DNA of 64,000 nt, taken from NCBI RefSeq assembly GCF_000021965.1, contig NC_011832.1:1-64000 (forward strand), read 5' to 3'. The stretch is from Methanosphaerula palustris E1-9c (GTDB lineage Archaea; Halobacteriota; Methanomicrobia; Methanomicrobiales; Methanospirillaceae). Of the stretch, positions 52,349-61,114 are shown piece after piece; position 1 is the first letter of the stretch, and each line of letters opens with the position of its first letter. Below the pieces are notes generated by a model. The model made no database searches, was not told where the DNA came from, and saw only the letters and a program-made list of their open reading frames with translations. The translations under genes were made by a program, and so were the position numbers.

Positions 52349-53446
52349 ATGAGAACCATGAACCATGACTTGCAAGGACTGTTATCTGATCTGAAAGGCG
52401 GCCACCGGCTCGGTGAGGATGAAGCGTTGATGCTCTTCGAGACCCGGGGCCGAGATATCTGGACGATCGCAGCAGCGGCCGACGAGCGGCGGGAGGCGGT
52501 GGCCGGCGACCCGGTCACCTATGTCAGAAACCAGAACATCAATGTCACCAACCTCTGCGTCAATGCCTGCGGTTTTTGTGGGTTCTCAAAGAAGCCCGGG
52601 GATGACGGCATCTATTATCATAGCCGCGAGGAGATCCAGCAGAAGGCTGCGCTGGCGAAGAGCCGAGGGGTCTCCGAGATCTGCACGGTGAGCGGGCTGC
52701 ATCCCCATTTCACGGCCGAGTCCTATATCGAGATCTACCGCTGGATCACGGAGGCGGCACCGGGGATTCATCTCCATGCGAGCAATCCCATGGAGGTTGC
52801 GTACGGGGCGGAGAGGAGCGGGATGACCACACGGGAGGTGTTGACCGGGATGAAGGCGGCCGGCCTCTCCTCGATGTGTGGAACAGCGGCTGAGATCCTG
52901 GTTGACCCGGTCAGGGATACGATCTGTCGTGGAAAGATCCCGACCGATGAGTGGGTGCGGATCATCAGGGAGGCCCACTCCTTAGGCATTCCCACCACGG
53001 CCACGATCATGTACGGCCACTGTGAGACCGAGGCCGACCGGGTCCGACATCTGGCGATCCTCCGGGCGATCCAGGATGAGACCCATGGGTTCACCGAGTT
53101 CGTCCCGCTCTCGTTCATCCACATGAACACCCCGATCTACCGTCAGGGGCTCGCCCGGGCCGGCGCGACCGGGAGGGAGGATCTGTTGATGGTCGCCGTC
53201 GCCCGCCTCTTCCTCGATAACTTCCGAAATATCCAGGTCTCATGGGTGAAGGAGGGGATCAAGATGGCGCAGTTGGGCCTCATCGCCGGGGCCAACGACC
53301 TGGGGGGGACGATGTACGAGGAGAGCATCTCGAAGGGGGCCGGCGCGACCAACACTGACTACCTCGATCCGGCAGAGATGCAGCGGGTGGCGGAGGATCT
53401 CGGGAGGATGCTCGAGCGCCGGACGACGCTCTACGACATGTGTTAA
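52349..53446 (+). CDS. cofH: 7,8-didemethyl-8-hydroxy-5-deazariboflavin (FO) synthase subunit CofH
   Basis: Radical SAM enzyme of coenzyme F420 synthesis that joins the 4-hydroxybenzyl group of tyrosine to the ribitylaminouracil. The cluster motif CVNACGFC (Cx3Cx2C) lies at about residues 70-77 from the chosen start, followed by SGLHPHF and LSSMCGTAAEILVDPVRD. ATG 52349 is chosen because GGGAG lies 8 bases before it; ATG 52310 is the longest reading. cofG is not in the window. Confidence 0.93.
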   Translation: MRTMNHDLQGLLSDLKGGHRLGEDEALMLFETRGRDIWTIAAAADERREAVAGDPVTYVRNQNINVTNLCVNACGFCGFSKKPGDDGIYYHSREEIQQKAALAKSRGVSEICTVSGLHPHFTAESYIEIYRWITEAAPGIHLHASNPMEVAYGAERSGMTTREVLTGMKAAGLSSMCGTAAEILVDPVRDTICRGKIPTDEWVRIIREAHSLGIPTTATIMYGHCETEADRVRHLAILRAIQDETHGFTEFVPLSFIHMNTPIYRQGLARAGATGREDLLMVAVARLFLDNFRNIQVSWVKEGIKMAQLGLIAGANDLGGTMYEESISKGAGATNTDYLDPAEMQRVAEDLGRMLERRTTLYDMC

Positions 53447-53764
53447 CGGGTTATTCTGGTTGTGGTTCGTCGACTTGGCCCGGTTTGGGCGAAGGTAGAG
53501 GGTCGACAGCTGACTGGCATGGACACAGAGACGGCGGCGCTCCTCTTCAACGAGTTCGAGGAATAGGAGATCGAAGAGATTCCGAGGGGGTTGAGATCTA
53601 TAAAACTCTCCGAGATCATAACGGTGATCGGGGGAGGAACTCTGTCGACAACAGTTGATGAGTACTGGAATGGAGAGATCCCATGGTTTTCTGTTGTCGA
53701 CGCTCCCTGGGAGAGTGAATTGAGGGGATTTCTTAATGTTCAGCTGCCAAACACCAATATCTAG
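53447..53764 (+). pseudogene. Remnant of a type I restriction specificity subunit (HsdS)
   Basis: Reconstructed reading gives LWFVD, then PVWAKVEGRQLTGMDTETAA and, after a TAG stop at 53564, EIEEIPRGLRSIKL, IIGGG-like IGGGTLSTTVDEYWNGE and IPWFSVVDAP, ending at a stop at 53762. This matches the central conserved region of HsdS (SWFVDFDPVRAK...GM...FEESELGEIPRGW) and the start of its second target recognition domain. One frameshift, one nonsense codon and loss of both ends make it non-functional. No hsdM or hsdR adjoins. Confidence 0.85.
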
Positions 53765-53799
53765 GCTCGGCCCCCTTCCACCGAAAAGACACCACCATC

Positions 53800-54249
53800 C
53801 TACCGTCCATCGAACCTGACGATGAACCCGGTCTTCGATCGCCCGTCGAAGCCGGCCTGCTCGTAGAACGGTATCGCTTCTCTCCTTCCGGTCAGCAGCA
53901 TCACCTTGTAACATCCCTGCTCCCTGGCGATCACCAGTGCCCGCTGGAGGACTCGTGTCCCGATACCCCGGTGCCTGTACTCCGGGTGCGTCACGACATT
54001 CTCGATCAGTCCGTACGGGGCCGCCTGCCGGGTCAGGTTCTGAATGATGGTCAGGACACAGGAAGAGACCAGCCTCCCGTCGACCTCGGCCACCAGGTAC
54101 CGCTGCCCCGGGTCCGCCAGTATCCCGTCCCATACGGCATGCACCCGGGTGTCGACGGCGAGATCGCCGTCGTCACTGTTCAGATGTTCGTAGAGCGCAA
54201 GGAGATCGTTCAGTTCCTCTTTTTTAATGAGACGAATAATTTCGGCCAT
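53800..54249 (-). CDS. GNAT family acetyltransferase
   Basis: A 149-residue N-acetyltransferase: the acetyl-CoA loop lies in VVTHPEYRHRGIGTRVLQRAL and the C-terminal GCYKVMLLTGRREAIPFYEQAGF motif is typical. Substrate unknown. ATG 54249 with GGAG nine bases before it is chosen over 54297. Confidence 0.9.
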   Translation of the reverse strand: MAEIIRLIKKEELNDLLALYEHLNSDDGDLAVDTRVHAVWDGILADPGQRYLVAEVDGRLVSSCVLTIIQNLTRQAAPYGLIENVVTHPEYRHRGIGTRVLQRALVIAREQGCYKVMLLTGRREAIPFYEQAGFDGRSKTGFIVRFDGR

Positions 54250-54620
54250 AGCATATATCTCCATTTTATCGGGATGCGAAACCCCTGTCGGGATCACTCC
54301 TTATGATTTCATCCCGTACCTCCGGAATGGAATAGGGAACACCACGATGTGCGGATCTGATACTCAGGTTGAATAGTCTGACATGAACAGATATTAAACT
54401 GGGTTCTCTGGTGAATGCTTCTCCACCTGATTGGTTCCCGTCCGTCCGTAAGGTACCGATAATCTGACGTCAGTACACCTTGATACGATTGTTCGGAATC
54501 GGACGCGATAAAAACCAGCTTCTTTATTTTTCCCTAAACCCCATACCAGAACAATCGTTAGGCGAGATCCCATGCAGCCGACCATACCACAAGACTCCCA
54601 CACCGTCCCCTGCATTTCGA
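54250..54620. other. Gene-free stretch between the GNAT and kinase genes
   Basis: The GNAT promoter presumably lies at its left end. The remainder holds no recognisable gene; a 73-codon minus-strand frame (54394-54615) has no family resemblance. A T-rich segment (54521-54535) may end transcripts. Confidence 0.4.
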
Positions 54621-57527
54621 TTACGTGGGGTCAGTAGACCGGTACGTCCCCCTGGGAACATGGATCTCAAACCGGACGCCGGCACCGGGTTCGCCGGTCT
54701 CGGTGATGGAGATCCCGGTGATCGAGAGGATCTCCCGGATCAGAAAGAGACCGAGACCGGTATGTTTCCCAAACCCCTTCTGGAAGAGCCTGTCCTTGTC
54801 ATCAAAGGCGATACCGGCACCGTCGTCATGGTAGGTGATCACGATACCGTCCGGGGTCTCGTCTGCGGTGAGCCGAATCACGGTCACATGACCCCCATGG
54901 CGCAGGGAGTTTTCGATGAGATTGTAGAAGACCTTCTCGATCAGGGGGTCTGCATAGACGAGGAGATTGGAGACCTGCACCTCGACACCGATCTCCCCGA
55001 GCGGGAGCTGCGACGCGGCAGATCGGAAGATCTCTGCGATGGTACACCATTGGGGTGTCTGGACCCCGAGATCCTCGTAATACTGGGTGAATTCGATCTG
55101 TTCGCGTATTGCATCCGCTGCCACGTCCCCCTTCTTCAGGTACTCTTGGAGGTCGGGATCCTGTACACGTTCAATCGAGAGTTCGAGATAGGCACGCAGG
55201 CCGATGATCTGATTGAGAATGTCATGTCGGGTGATGGACGAGAGCATGTTGAGTTTCTTGAGGGCTTCCTGCAGCGCCAGCTCAGTCTGTTTCCGTTCGG
55301 TGATGTCTCTGATGATCCCGACGATGAACTCATCGCCGGCGGTATTGGTGTTGAGGGCTTTTTTGGTGATGACCGTATGAGTATTTCCCCGTAAGTCGGT
55401 GATCTTCTCCTCGTTTTCATTCCCCTGACTGGTCCGGAGAACCTCATCATCTTTCTCCAAAAAGACATCCGCTTCCTCCCTTCTGAAGAGATCAGAATCG
55501 GTCTTTCCCAGCAATTCCTCCCGGGTGTGTCCGGTCAACTGACAGAAACTGGTGTTCACTTTGACAAAATGGTGCTTGTGATCCTTGATGAAGAGCGGGT
55601 CCGCCAGGGTATTGATCACCGTGTCCAGGTATGCATTCGATTCCTGTAACGCCCGCTGGACCATCTTCTGGTCGGTGACATCCCGGATCGACTCGATCGC
55701 ACCGGTGATCTCCCCCTTCTGATCGATCAGCGGCGTCGCACTGGCCCAGAGCGAAAAACGGGCGCCATCCATACGGGAGATCTCTGTCTCGGTCATCACC
55801 GTAGTTCCTTTGAAGTGGACATTGGGATACGCTTTTTTTATCTCTTCATGATCCTGTTGCAGGACATAATCGATGAGGATTGGACCGGTGTGATCGGAGA
55901 TCCATGCAGTATACGATTCTCTCTCCTTGCCGAGTATATCCGATGCCGAAACCCCGCTCAACAGTTCCAGAGCATGGTTCCATGCTACAACAACACCAGT
56001 CCTGTCGATGACCATCGTCGGTTCAGGAAGGAAATCGATGATCTCGGCAAGACGCCGGCTGGTCTCACGAAAGGCCTCTTCCGCCTGTTTTTGTTCGGTG
56101 ATATCCCGATTGCTGGCACGTCTTCCGATGAACGCTCCCTTTGCGTTATAGAGGGGCTGACAGACATGCCCGATCCAGCGAATGCTCCCATCCCGATGAA
56201 CTATCCGGAAATCAACTGTTTCCAGGGTATGGGGCGGAAAAAAACGGGACATGTGGTGCTCAAGGGCATCCCGGTCCTCAGGATGCAGGATGGTATTGAT
56301 CAGACGCCTGGTGGTATAGAATTCCTGCGGGGTGTAGCCGGTGATCCGTTCGCAGGAAGGAGTCGTATACAGGATCGATTCATCAGGACCGATCCAGTAC
56401 TCCCAGTCGTAGGTGTAATCGGCGAGTGTTCGATATTTTTCCTCACTCTCCTTGAGGGCATTCTGCGTCAGGGTGAGTTCAGATATATCGATGAAACTTT
56501 CAAGAAGGTAGGTGCGGTCGTGAAGGATGATCGGTACCACCGATTTCAGGACCGGGCGTCGTTCACCATCCGCCTGGATCAGCACCTTCTCTGACCGGTC
56601 GACGATCTGATGGAGATCGGTGATCGGGCATCCTCCGTTCAGGGCAGGACAGATGTAACTGGTGCAGACCGAACCGATGATCTCCTCTTTTTTTGCCCCG
56701 ATCATAGCCGCTGCAACGGCGTTCACCTCGACGATGGTATGGTCCTCTGGATCGATCACCACCACGCCGGCGATCATCGATTCCAGAATGGCGTTGAGGA
56801 GATCATCGCGGATTTTTTGTTCGTCTTCTGTCCGCTTTCTCTCTGTGATATCCCTCCCGATGACCTGGACTCCTGATATCGTTCCATCGTTTATGATGGG
56901 TGCACCAAAAAATTCTATGAATGCAGTGCCTCCGTATTTTTTTCTGAACCTGACCGTGATCCCTTCGGTGACCCCCCCTCCCAGGAGATCAGGGAACGAC
57001 TTCTCTAACTGGCCGAGATCATCGGGGTGGATGAAAGCTCCGGAGAGTTTCCCGATGATCTCAGCAGGATCGTAGCCCAGGATCTTTCTGGCTGAAGGGG
57101 AGACATACGTTGCCCGTCCTTCCCTGTCGGTGAGCAGGATAATATCGGAACTCCGTTCAGCCACACCCCGGAAGAGGGTCTCGCTCTCCCTCTGGCGGGC
57201 AGTCAGGGACGAGACAACGGTCGCAATCAGGATGAACATGATCACCCGTCCCCCGACCAATAGCAGTTCCCCGGGGATGATTGGATTCGAGATATAGGTC
57301 ATACCACAATAGATCGCTGAAATAACCGCTGAGAAGATGATTCCGCGTCGGGGAAAAAAGTACGCGGTGAGGATGATCGGAATATAAAAGAGGTGGGGGA
57401 GGACACTGGTCGTTCCGATCATGAGTTCGTATTCGTTCAGGATCAGAGTTATGCCGGTACTGACTGCGATCAGTGCAGCAAGTAGATTTGGACGATCTTG
57501 CAGGTGCTGAAGGAAGGAACGATCCAT
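54621..57527 (-). CDS. Membrane-bound multi-PAS sensor histidine kinase
   Basis: A 968-residue kinase. About four membrane helices (residues 15-110: LLAALIAVSTGITLILN..., FYIPIILTAYFFP) form a MASE-like sensor without a large extracellular loop. Five PAS domains follow (about 115-230, 240-355, 360-485, 490-625 and 630-750). The kinase core has H-box TRHDILNQI (H768), N-box NLIENSLRHGGHV, DDGAGIA and GFGKHTGLGLFLI. The second PAS contains a Cys-bearing loop, ICPALNGGCPITDL. The stop is at 54621. Confidence 0.93.
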   Translation of the reverse strand: MDRSFLQHLQDRPNLLAALIAVSTGITLILNEYELMIGTTSVLPHLFYIPIILTAYFFPRRGIIFSAVISAIYCGMTYISNPIIPGELLLVGGRVIMFILIATVVSSLTARQRESETLFRGVAERSSDIILLTDREGRATYVSPSARKILGYDPAEIIGKLSGAFIHPDDLGQLEKSFPDLLGGGVTEGITVRFRKKYGGTAFIEFFGAPIINDGTISGVQVIGRDITERKRTEDEQKIRDDLLNAILESMIAGVVVIDPEDHTIVEVNAVAAAMIGAKKEEIIGSVCTSYICPALNGGCPITDLHQIVDRSEKVLIQADGERRPVLKSVVPIILHDRTYLLESFIDISELTLTQNALKESEEKYRTLADYTYDWEYWIGPDESILYTTPSCERITGYTPQEFYTTRRLINTILHPEDRDALEHHMSRFFPPHTLETVDFRIVHRDGSIRWIGHVCQPLYNAKGAFIGRRASNRDITEQKQAEEAFRETSRRLAEIIDFLPEPTMVIDRTGVVVAWNHALELLSGVSASDILGKERESYTAWISDHTGPILIDYVLQQDHEEIKKAYPNVHFKGTTVMTETEISRMDGARFSLWASATPLIDQKGEITGAIESIRDVTDQKMVQRALQESNAYLDTVINTLADPLFIKDHKHHFVKVNTSFCQLTGHTREELLGKTDSDLFRREEADVFLEKDDEVLRTSQGNENEEKITDLRGNTHTVITKKALNTNTAGDEFIVGIIRDITERKQTELALQEALKKLNMLSSITRHDILNQIIGLRAYLELSIERVQDPDLQEYLKKGDVAADAIREQIEFTQYYEDLGVQTPQWCTIAEIFRSAASQLPLGEIGVEVQVSNLLVYADPLIEKVFYNLIENSLRHGGHVTVIRLTADETPDGIVITYHDDGAGIAFDDKDRLFQKGFGKHTGLGLFLIREILSITGISITETGEPGAGVRFEIHVPRGTYRSTDPT

Positions 57528-57746
57528 GTCGACAGACTCCCATTTTCTGGGAATAGTCTGTTACTTTTGGGGTATGAGTAATAATAGTTACTGCTTTTTC
57601 TCCGGATTCCTCTTTTGGAGTACCCCAGTGAAATAAGATCGTTGGGTTCTTCTTCATTGAAATACAGAAAAAAGAAGATTCGATAATGATCGAAATCTTT
57701 GCTCGGTGCAACGGACCTGCTATCAGGACACCCTGTTGGTGTATAA

Positions 57747-58625
57747 TCAGTCTGTCGGGAAGACGCGGAGCACGTCTGACTGGGTCAGGATCCCGACCGG
57801 ACTCCCGTTCTCGACGACGATCAGACGGCCGATCTCCCGCTCCTTGAACCGCTTCACCACCTCGAAGAGGCGAACCCCGCCGTCGGCTTCGATCACGTCG
57901 GGGGTCATCACCGTCGAGACGGGTGCACTGACCGGCAATCCCTCGTCGATCGCCCGGACGATGTCAGAGATCGTAACGATTCCTTTCATCGCCTCGTCGT
58001 CCATCACCGGAGCCCCGTGGATGTTTCTGGTATGGAAGAGATGGATCGCTTCGCTGATCGTCGCACTGGTGGCGAGCGTCAGGAGCGGTGTCGACATGTA
58101 GCAGCGGATCGGCAGCTTTGGAAGTGAGATCATCTCTGAGATCGAGATGATCAACCCCTGGTCGACCTCATCCTTCCCAAAGACCTCGCCCCGCACAAAG
58201 AGTTTGTTCACCGGCGTCGGGCCGATGGCCACCTGGTCGCCGATATCAAACCCCTTCACCGATCCGATCACCTTCACCACCGCATGGCAGACATCCGGGT
58301 GGCAGAGGGTGGTGAAGTCGATCTCGGTCGCCGAGACGCCAGGGAGTTCCTCTCCCCGCCGGGTGATCCGGACCTTGGCCTCACCGTCTGCAACCGATAT
58401 GCTCAGTTCCTTGTAGGCGCGGGCGGTCGGGTTGTACCCCCCTTTGGGCCCTGGCACCCCGTCGACCAGTTCGAGTGCCTTCAAGGCCTGCATCTGATTT
58501 CTGATCGTGCCCGGGTTCCGCTTGATCACCTCAGCGATCTCCTCACCCTTGATCGGGTGCGAGTGCTGGTGATAGAGGGTGATCAGGGTGATCAGGATGT
58601 CCTTCTGGATGAGCGAAAGATCCAT
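57747..58625 (-). CDS. CBS-domain transcriptional regulator with N-terminal HTH
   Basis: A 292-residue predicted regulator (COG2524-like). The winged HTH covers about residues 1-65 (IKGEEIAEVIKRNPGTIRNQMQALK), a middle domain with CHPDVCH follows (about 70-165), and two CBS domains end the protein (about 175-230 and 235-292). CBS pairs often bind adenylates or SAM, so the regulator may sense energy or methyl status. A perfect palindrome overlaps its expected transcription start (58627-58638), which hints at autoregulation. Confidence 0.85.
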   Translation of the reverse strand: MDLSLIQKDILITLITLYHQHSHPIKGEEIAEVIKRNPGTIRNQMQALKALELVDGVPGPKGGYNPTARAYKELSISVADGEAKVRITRRGEELPGVSATEIDFTTLCHPDVCHAVVKVIGSVKGFDIGDQVAIGPTPVNKLFVRGEVFGKDEVDQGLIISISEMISLPKLPIRCYMSTPLLTLATSATISEAIHLFHTRNIHGAPVMDDEAMKGIVTISDIVRAIDEGLPVSAPVSTVMTPDVIEADGGVRLFEVVKRFKEREIGRLIVVENGSPVGILTQSDVLRVFPTD

Positions 58626-58626
58626 A

Positions 58627-58638
58627 ATGATTAATCAT
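58627..58638. promoter_or_regulatory. Palindrome at the start of the CBS-regulator gene
   Basis: ATGATTAATCAT, a perfect 12-base palindrome one base before the ATG. A TATA-like CTATTTAA lies at 58648-58655 on the minus strand, so transcription should begin inside the palindrome. Confidence 0.5.
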
Positions 58639-58679
58639 ACGGTTATCTTAAATAGGTTGGCGCACCGGCCATTCTCTGT

Positions 58680-59588
58680 TCAGAGCAGGGTCAGCCAGGC
58701 CCAGGCTCCCGTGGCTGCGCACCCGAGCAGAAATCCGAGGATCGTGCCGCCGTTCAGGGGTGGCAGCCCGGCCTGGGGCTTTCCGGTGTTCACGAACCAG
58801 AGGAGGACTGCGAGTCCAACGACGGACCCTGCCATCGCTCCGAGCGCAGGGAGGTTCAACCCGAGCGGTAACGTGGCTGGGAGGAAGACCGCGGCTGAGA
58901 CGACCAGGATCGAGGGCATGATCAGATCTCCCATCCCGATGATGAAGGCCCCGCGCTCCCCGTCCCCGCCGAGGTCCCCGACCCCATCTCTGATAAACGA
59001 GTAATCCCGTTTCTTGGGGACCACGAAGAGGATCGGGGTCTTGAGACCGATGACCCCCTCGGCCAGGGCGATCATATGCTTGGTCCGGTAGACCGAGATC
59101 GCATCGTAGACAGCCAGCAGCAACAACAGCAGGAGCACCGGCAACAGACCGAGCGAGACACCGAATATCGCCGCGACGCCGGCCCCAAGCAGCAGCCCGA
59201 GTCCGTCGATCACGTACCATTCGGGATACCGGTACAGCAGCAGCGAGGCCAGGGCTCCGAGGAGGACGGCCAGTCCAAGGCCGAGGAGCGGGTCCGACAG
59301 CAGAGGAAAGACGAGGGCCTGGAAGATGTACACGAACGTCAGCCAGATCGAGAGGCCGATCACGGCGGAGATCAGTTTGAGGTGGTTGGCCCTGATCAGC
59401 ACCAGCAGAAAGAGCGTGAAGGCCAGCATGATCACGATGAAGATCACCGGATCCGTGAGTGAGGTCGGGTCTTCGAATGCAGTGATCCCTGCGCTCTTCA
59501 TCAGCGGGGCGAAGAGTACGGCCCCGGTCTCTACGATCAGCAGCATCAGCAGGATACCGAAGAATGGGATCAGGTTGGTCAGCTTCAT
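58680..59588 (-). CDS. Presenilin-like intramembrane aspartyl protease (A22 family)
   Basis: A 302-residue membrane protein with nine hydrophobic segments. The catalytic YD motif is Y161-D162 (LAVYDAISVY), the GxGD motif is GMGD at 218-221 (D221) and the PAL motif is at 247-249. These match presenilin homologues of archaea, for example the Methanoculleus enzyme whose catalytic Asp residues I remember as D162 and D220. It cleaves membrane proteins within the bilayer; substrates are unknown. ATG 59588 is chosen, 10 codons after the first ATG, because the region upstream is the TATA box and because it reproduces the usual numbering. Confidence 0.92.
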   Translation of the reverse strand: MKLTNLIPFFGILLMLLIVETGAVLFAPLMKSAGITAFEDPTSLTDPVIFIVIMLAFTLFLLVLIRANHLKLISAVIGLSIWLTFVYIFQALVFPLLSDPLLGLGLAVLLGALASLLLYRYPEWYVIDGLGLLLGAGVAAIFGVSLGLLPVLLLLLLLAVYDAISVYRTKHMIALAEGVIGLKTPILFVVPKKRDYSFIRDGVGDLGGDGERGAFIIGMGDLIMPSILVVSAAVFLPATLPLGLNLPALGAMAGSVVGLAVLLWFVNTGKPQAGLPPLNGGTILGFLLGCAATGAWAWLTLL

Positions 59589-59597
59589 GGATAGGTA

Positions 59598-59612
59598 ACT
59601 TAAAATATACAC
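59598..59612. promoter_or_regulatory. Shared TATA element of two divergent genes
   Basis: The AT-rich core ACTTAAAATATACACC lies about 20 bases from the presenilin-type start (59588) on one side and about 25 bases from the start at 59630 on the other. Both genes appear to be read from leaderless mRNAs. GGTAA (59594-59598) and TTACC (59618-59622) flank the core as an inverted repeat. Confidence 0.5.
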
Positions 59613-59629
59613 CGCCATTACCTAAAAGT

Positions 59630-59944
59630 ATGGATATACGCGAATCTCTTCTTGATATCATTCTGACCATTGTACTGGTCATTTCAACCCTGGTGCTGGT
59701 CTTCCGGCTCTGGCAGGATGTGACGATCGCGGTCGCTGCCACGCTGATGATGCTCGCCCTGGGCGGGCTTTTCCTCTCGTTCGGGGCCAAAATCTCCATC
59801 CTCGACAATACCCTGATCGTGCGCGAACGGTCGATGCGGCTGAACCTTGAGGAGACCTCTCTGATGATGAGCGAGAAGTACGAGACGACTGTGGCGCAGA
59901 TCGATGCGATCATCCAGGACTTCTCGCGCAGGATGTACCGCTGA
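59630..59944 (+). CDS. Small membrane protein upstream of FEN1, unknown function
   Basis: A 104-residue protein with one or two hydrophobic segments (residues 8-30 and 34-53) and a soluble C-terminal helix (ERSMRLNLEETSLMMSEKYE). Family not recognised. It ends one base before the FEN1 start, so both genes are co-transcribed. Confidence 0.7.
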   Translation: MDIRESLLDIILTIVLVISTLVLVFRLWQDVTIAVAATLMMLALGGLFLSFGAKISILDNTLIVRERSMRLNLEETSLMMSEKYETTVAQIDAIIQDFSRRMYR

Positions 59945-59945
59945 C

Positions 59946-60947
59946 ATGGGTGTTGCTCTCCGTGAGGTGCTGACCGAGTACAAGCATCCCAGAACCTGGG
60001 AGACCCTGGCCGGGACCGCCGCCATCGACGGGAACAATGCCCTTTACCAGTTCCTCTCGATCATCCGGCAACCGGACGGCACCCCGCTGATGAACAGCGA
60101 AGGGAGGATCACCTCTCACCTCTCCGGGGTCTTCTTCCGCACGCTCCGGTTCCTTGAGAAGGGGATCCGCCCGGTGTATATCTTCGACGGCAAACCCCCT
60201 GCTCTGAAACAGGAGACGATCGAGAGCCGGCGGGAGGTGAGACGGGAGGCCGGCGTCCAGTGGGAGGCTGCTCTGGCCCGGGGGGACCAGGAGGAGGCGT
60301 ACAAACAGGCCCGTGCCTCCTCCCGGGTCACTCCTGAGATCATCGCCACCTCAAAAGAGCTGCTGACCCTGATGGGCGTCCCCTGCGTGCAGGCTCCGTC
60401 CGAGGGGGAGGCCCAGGCCGCCTCGATGGCCGCTTCCGGGGCGGTCACCTACGCCGTCTCGCAGGACTACGACTCCCTCCTCTTCGGAGCCCCGCTGCTG
60501 GTCAGGAATCTGACCGTCTCGAGCAAACGGCGGGTGCAGGGGAGGACGATCGCAGTCCAGCCCGAGTCGATCCGTCTCGATGAGGTGCTCGGGGGACTCG
60601 GGATCACCCGTGAACAGTTGATTGAGGCCGGCATTCTGATCGGCACCGACTTCAACCCCGGCATTAGGGGAGTCGGACCGAAGACAGCGCTGAAGATCGT
60701 GAAGAAGGACGGGTTCGCCGACATGATCGCCGAGAAGTTACCGGACTTCGACCCGTCCCCGATCCTACAGTTCTTCCGCTCCCCGCCGGTGATCGCCAAC
60801 CTCTCCCTGGACTGGCAGCCGCCGGACCAGGCAGGGATCGAGGATCTCCTCTGTGGGGAGTACGGGTTTGCAACAGAACGGGTAAGAACTGCCCTTCAGA
60901 AGATCAGCGGCCCTCCCGGGCAGAAGACCCTGGACCGCTGGTTCTGA
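59946..60947 (+). CDS. fen: Flap endonuclease 1
   Basis: Removes 5' flaps during Okazaki fragment maturation and repair. The 333-residue product has the N-terminal metal Asp in TAAIDGNNALYQF, YIFDGKPP, the acidic PSEGEAQAA and VSQDYDSLLFG motifs and the helix-3-turn-helix GTDFNPGIRGVGPKTALKIV. The last eight residues, QKTLDRWF, form a PCNA-interacting (PIP) box. The ATG at 59946 gives MGVALREVL at the N-terminus; the N-terminal Gly2 is conserved and helps place DNA. Confidence 0.96.
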   Translation: MGVALREVLTEYKHPRTWETLAGTAAIDGNNALYQFLSIIRQPDGTPLMNSEGRITSHLSGVFFRTLRFLEKGIRPVYIFDGKPPALKQETIESRREVRREAGVQWEAALARGDQEEAYKQARASSRVTPEIIATSKELLTLMGVPCVQAPSEGEAQAASMAASGAVTYAVSQDYDSLLFGAPLLVRNLTVSSKRRVQGRTIAVQPESIRLDEVLGGLGITREQLIEAGILIGTDFNPGIRGVGPKTALKIVKKDGFADMIAEKLPDFDPSPILQFFRSPPVIANLSLDWQPPDQAGIEDLLCGEYGFATERVRTALQKISGPPGQKTLDRWF

Positions 60948-60955
60948 TTTTTTTG
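60948..60955 (+). terminator. Oligo-T terminator after FEN1
   Basis: A run of six to seven T begins two bases after the FEN1 stop, typical of archaeal termination. Confidence 0.45.
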
Positions 60956-61114
60956 CGTTGAAAGTGGAAAAGACGGGGGAGTGATTGGAAAATTTATTCC
61001 GTAACCAGCCGGGAAATTTTCCGGGGAACATCCCTTCGTCAAAAACACAGGATGATACCGGACAGAACATTTTTTGGAATATCCACAGAATAATGAATAA
61101 GAGGAGATGTCTGG

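Noticed and set aside
53240-54133. A 297-codon minus-strand frame spanning cofH end, HsdS remnant and GNAT
   Set aside because: It is antisense to cofH and runs through the HsdS remnant and the GNAT gene out of frame; Arg/Pro/His-rich and without family character.
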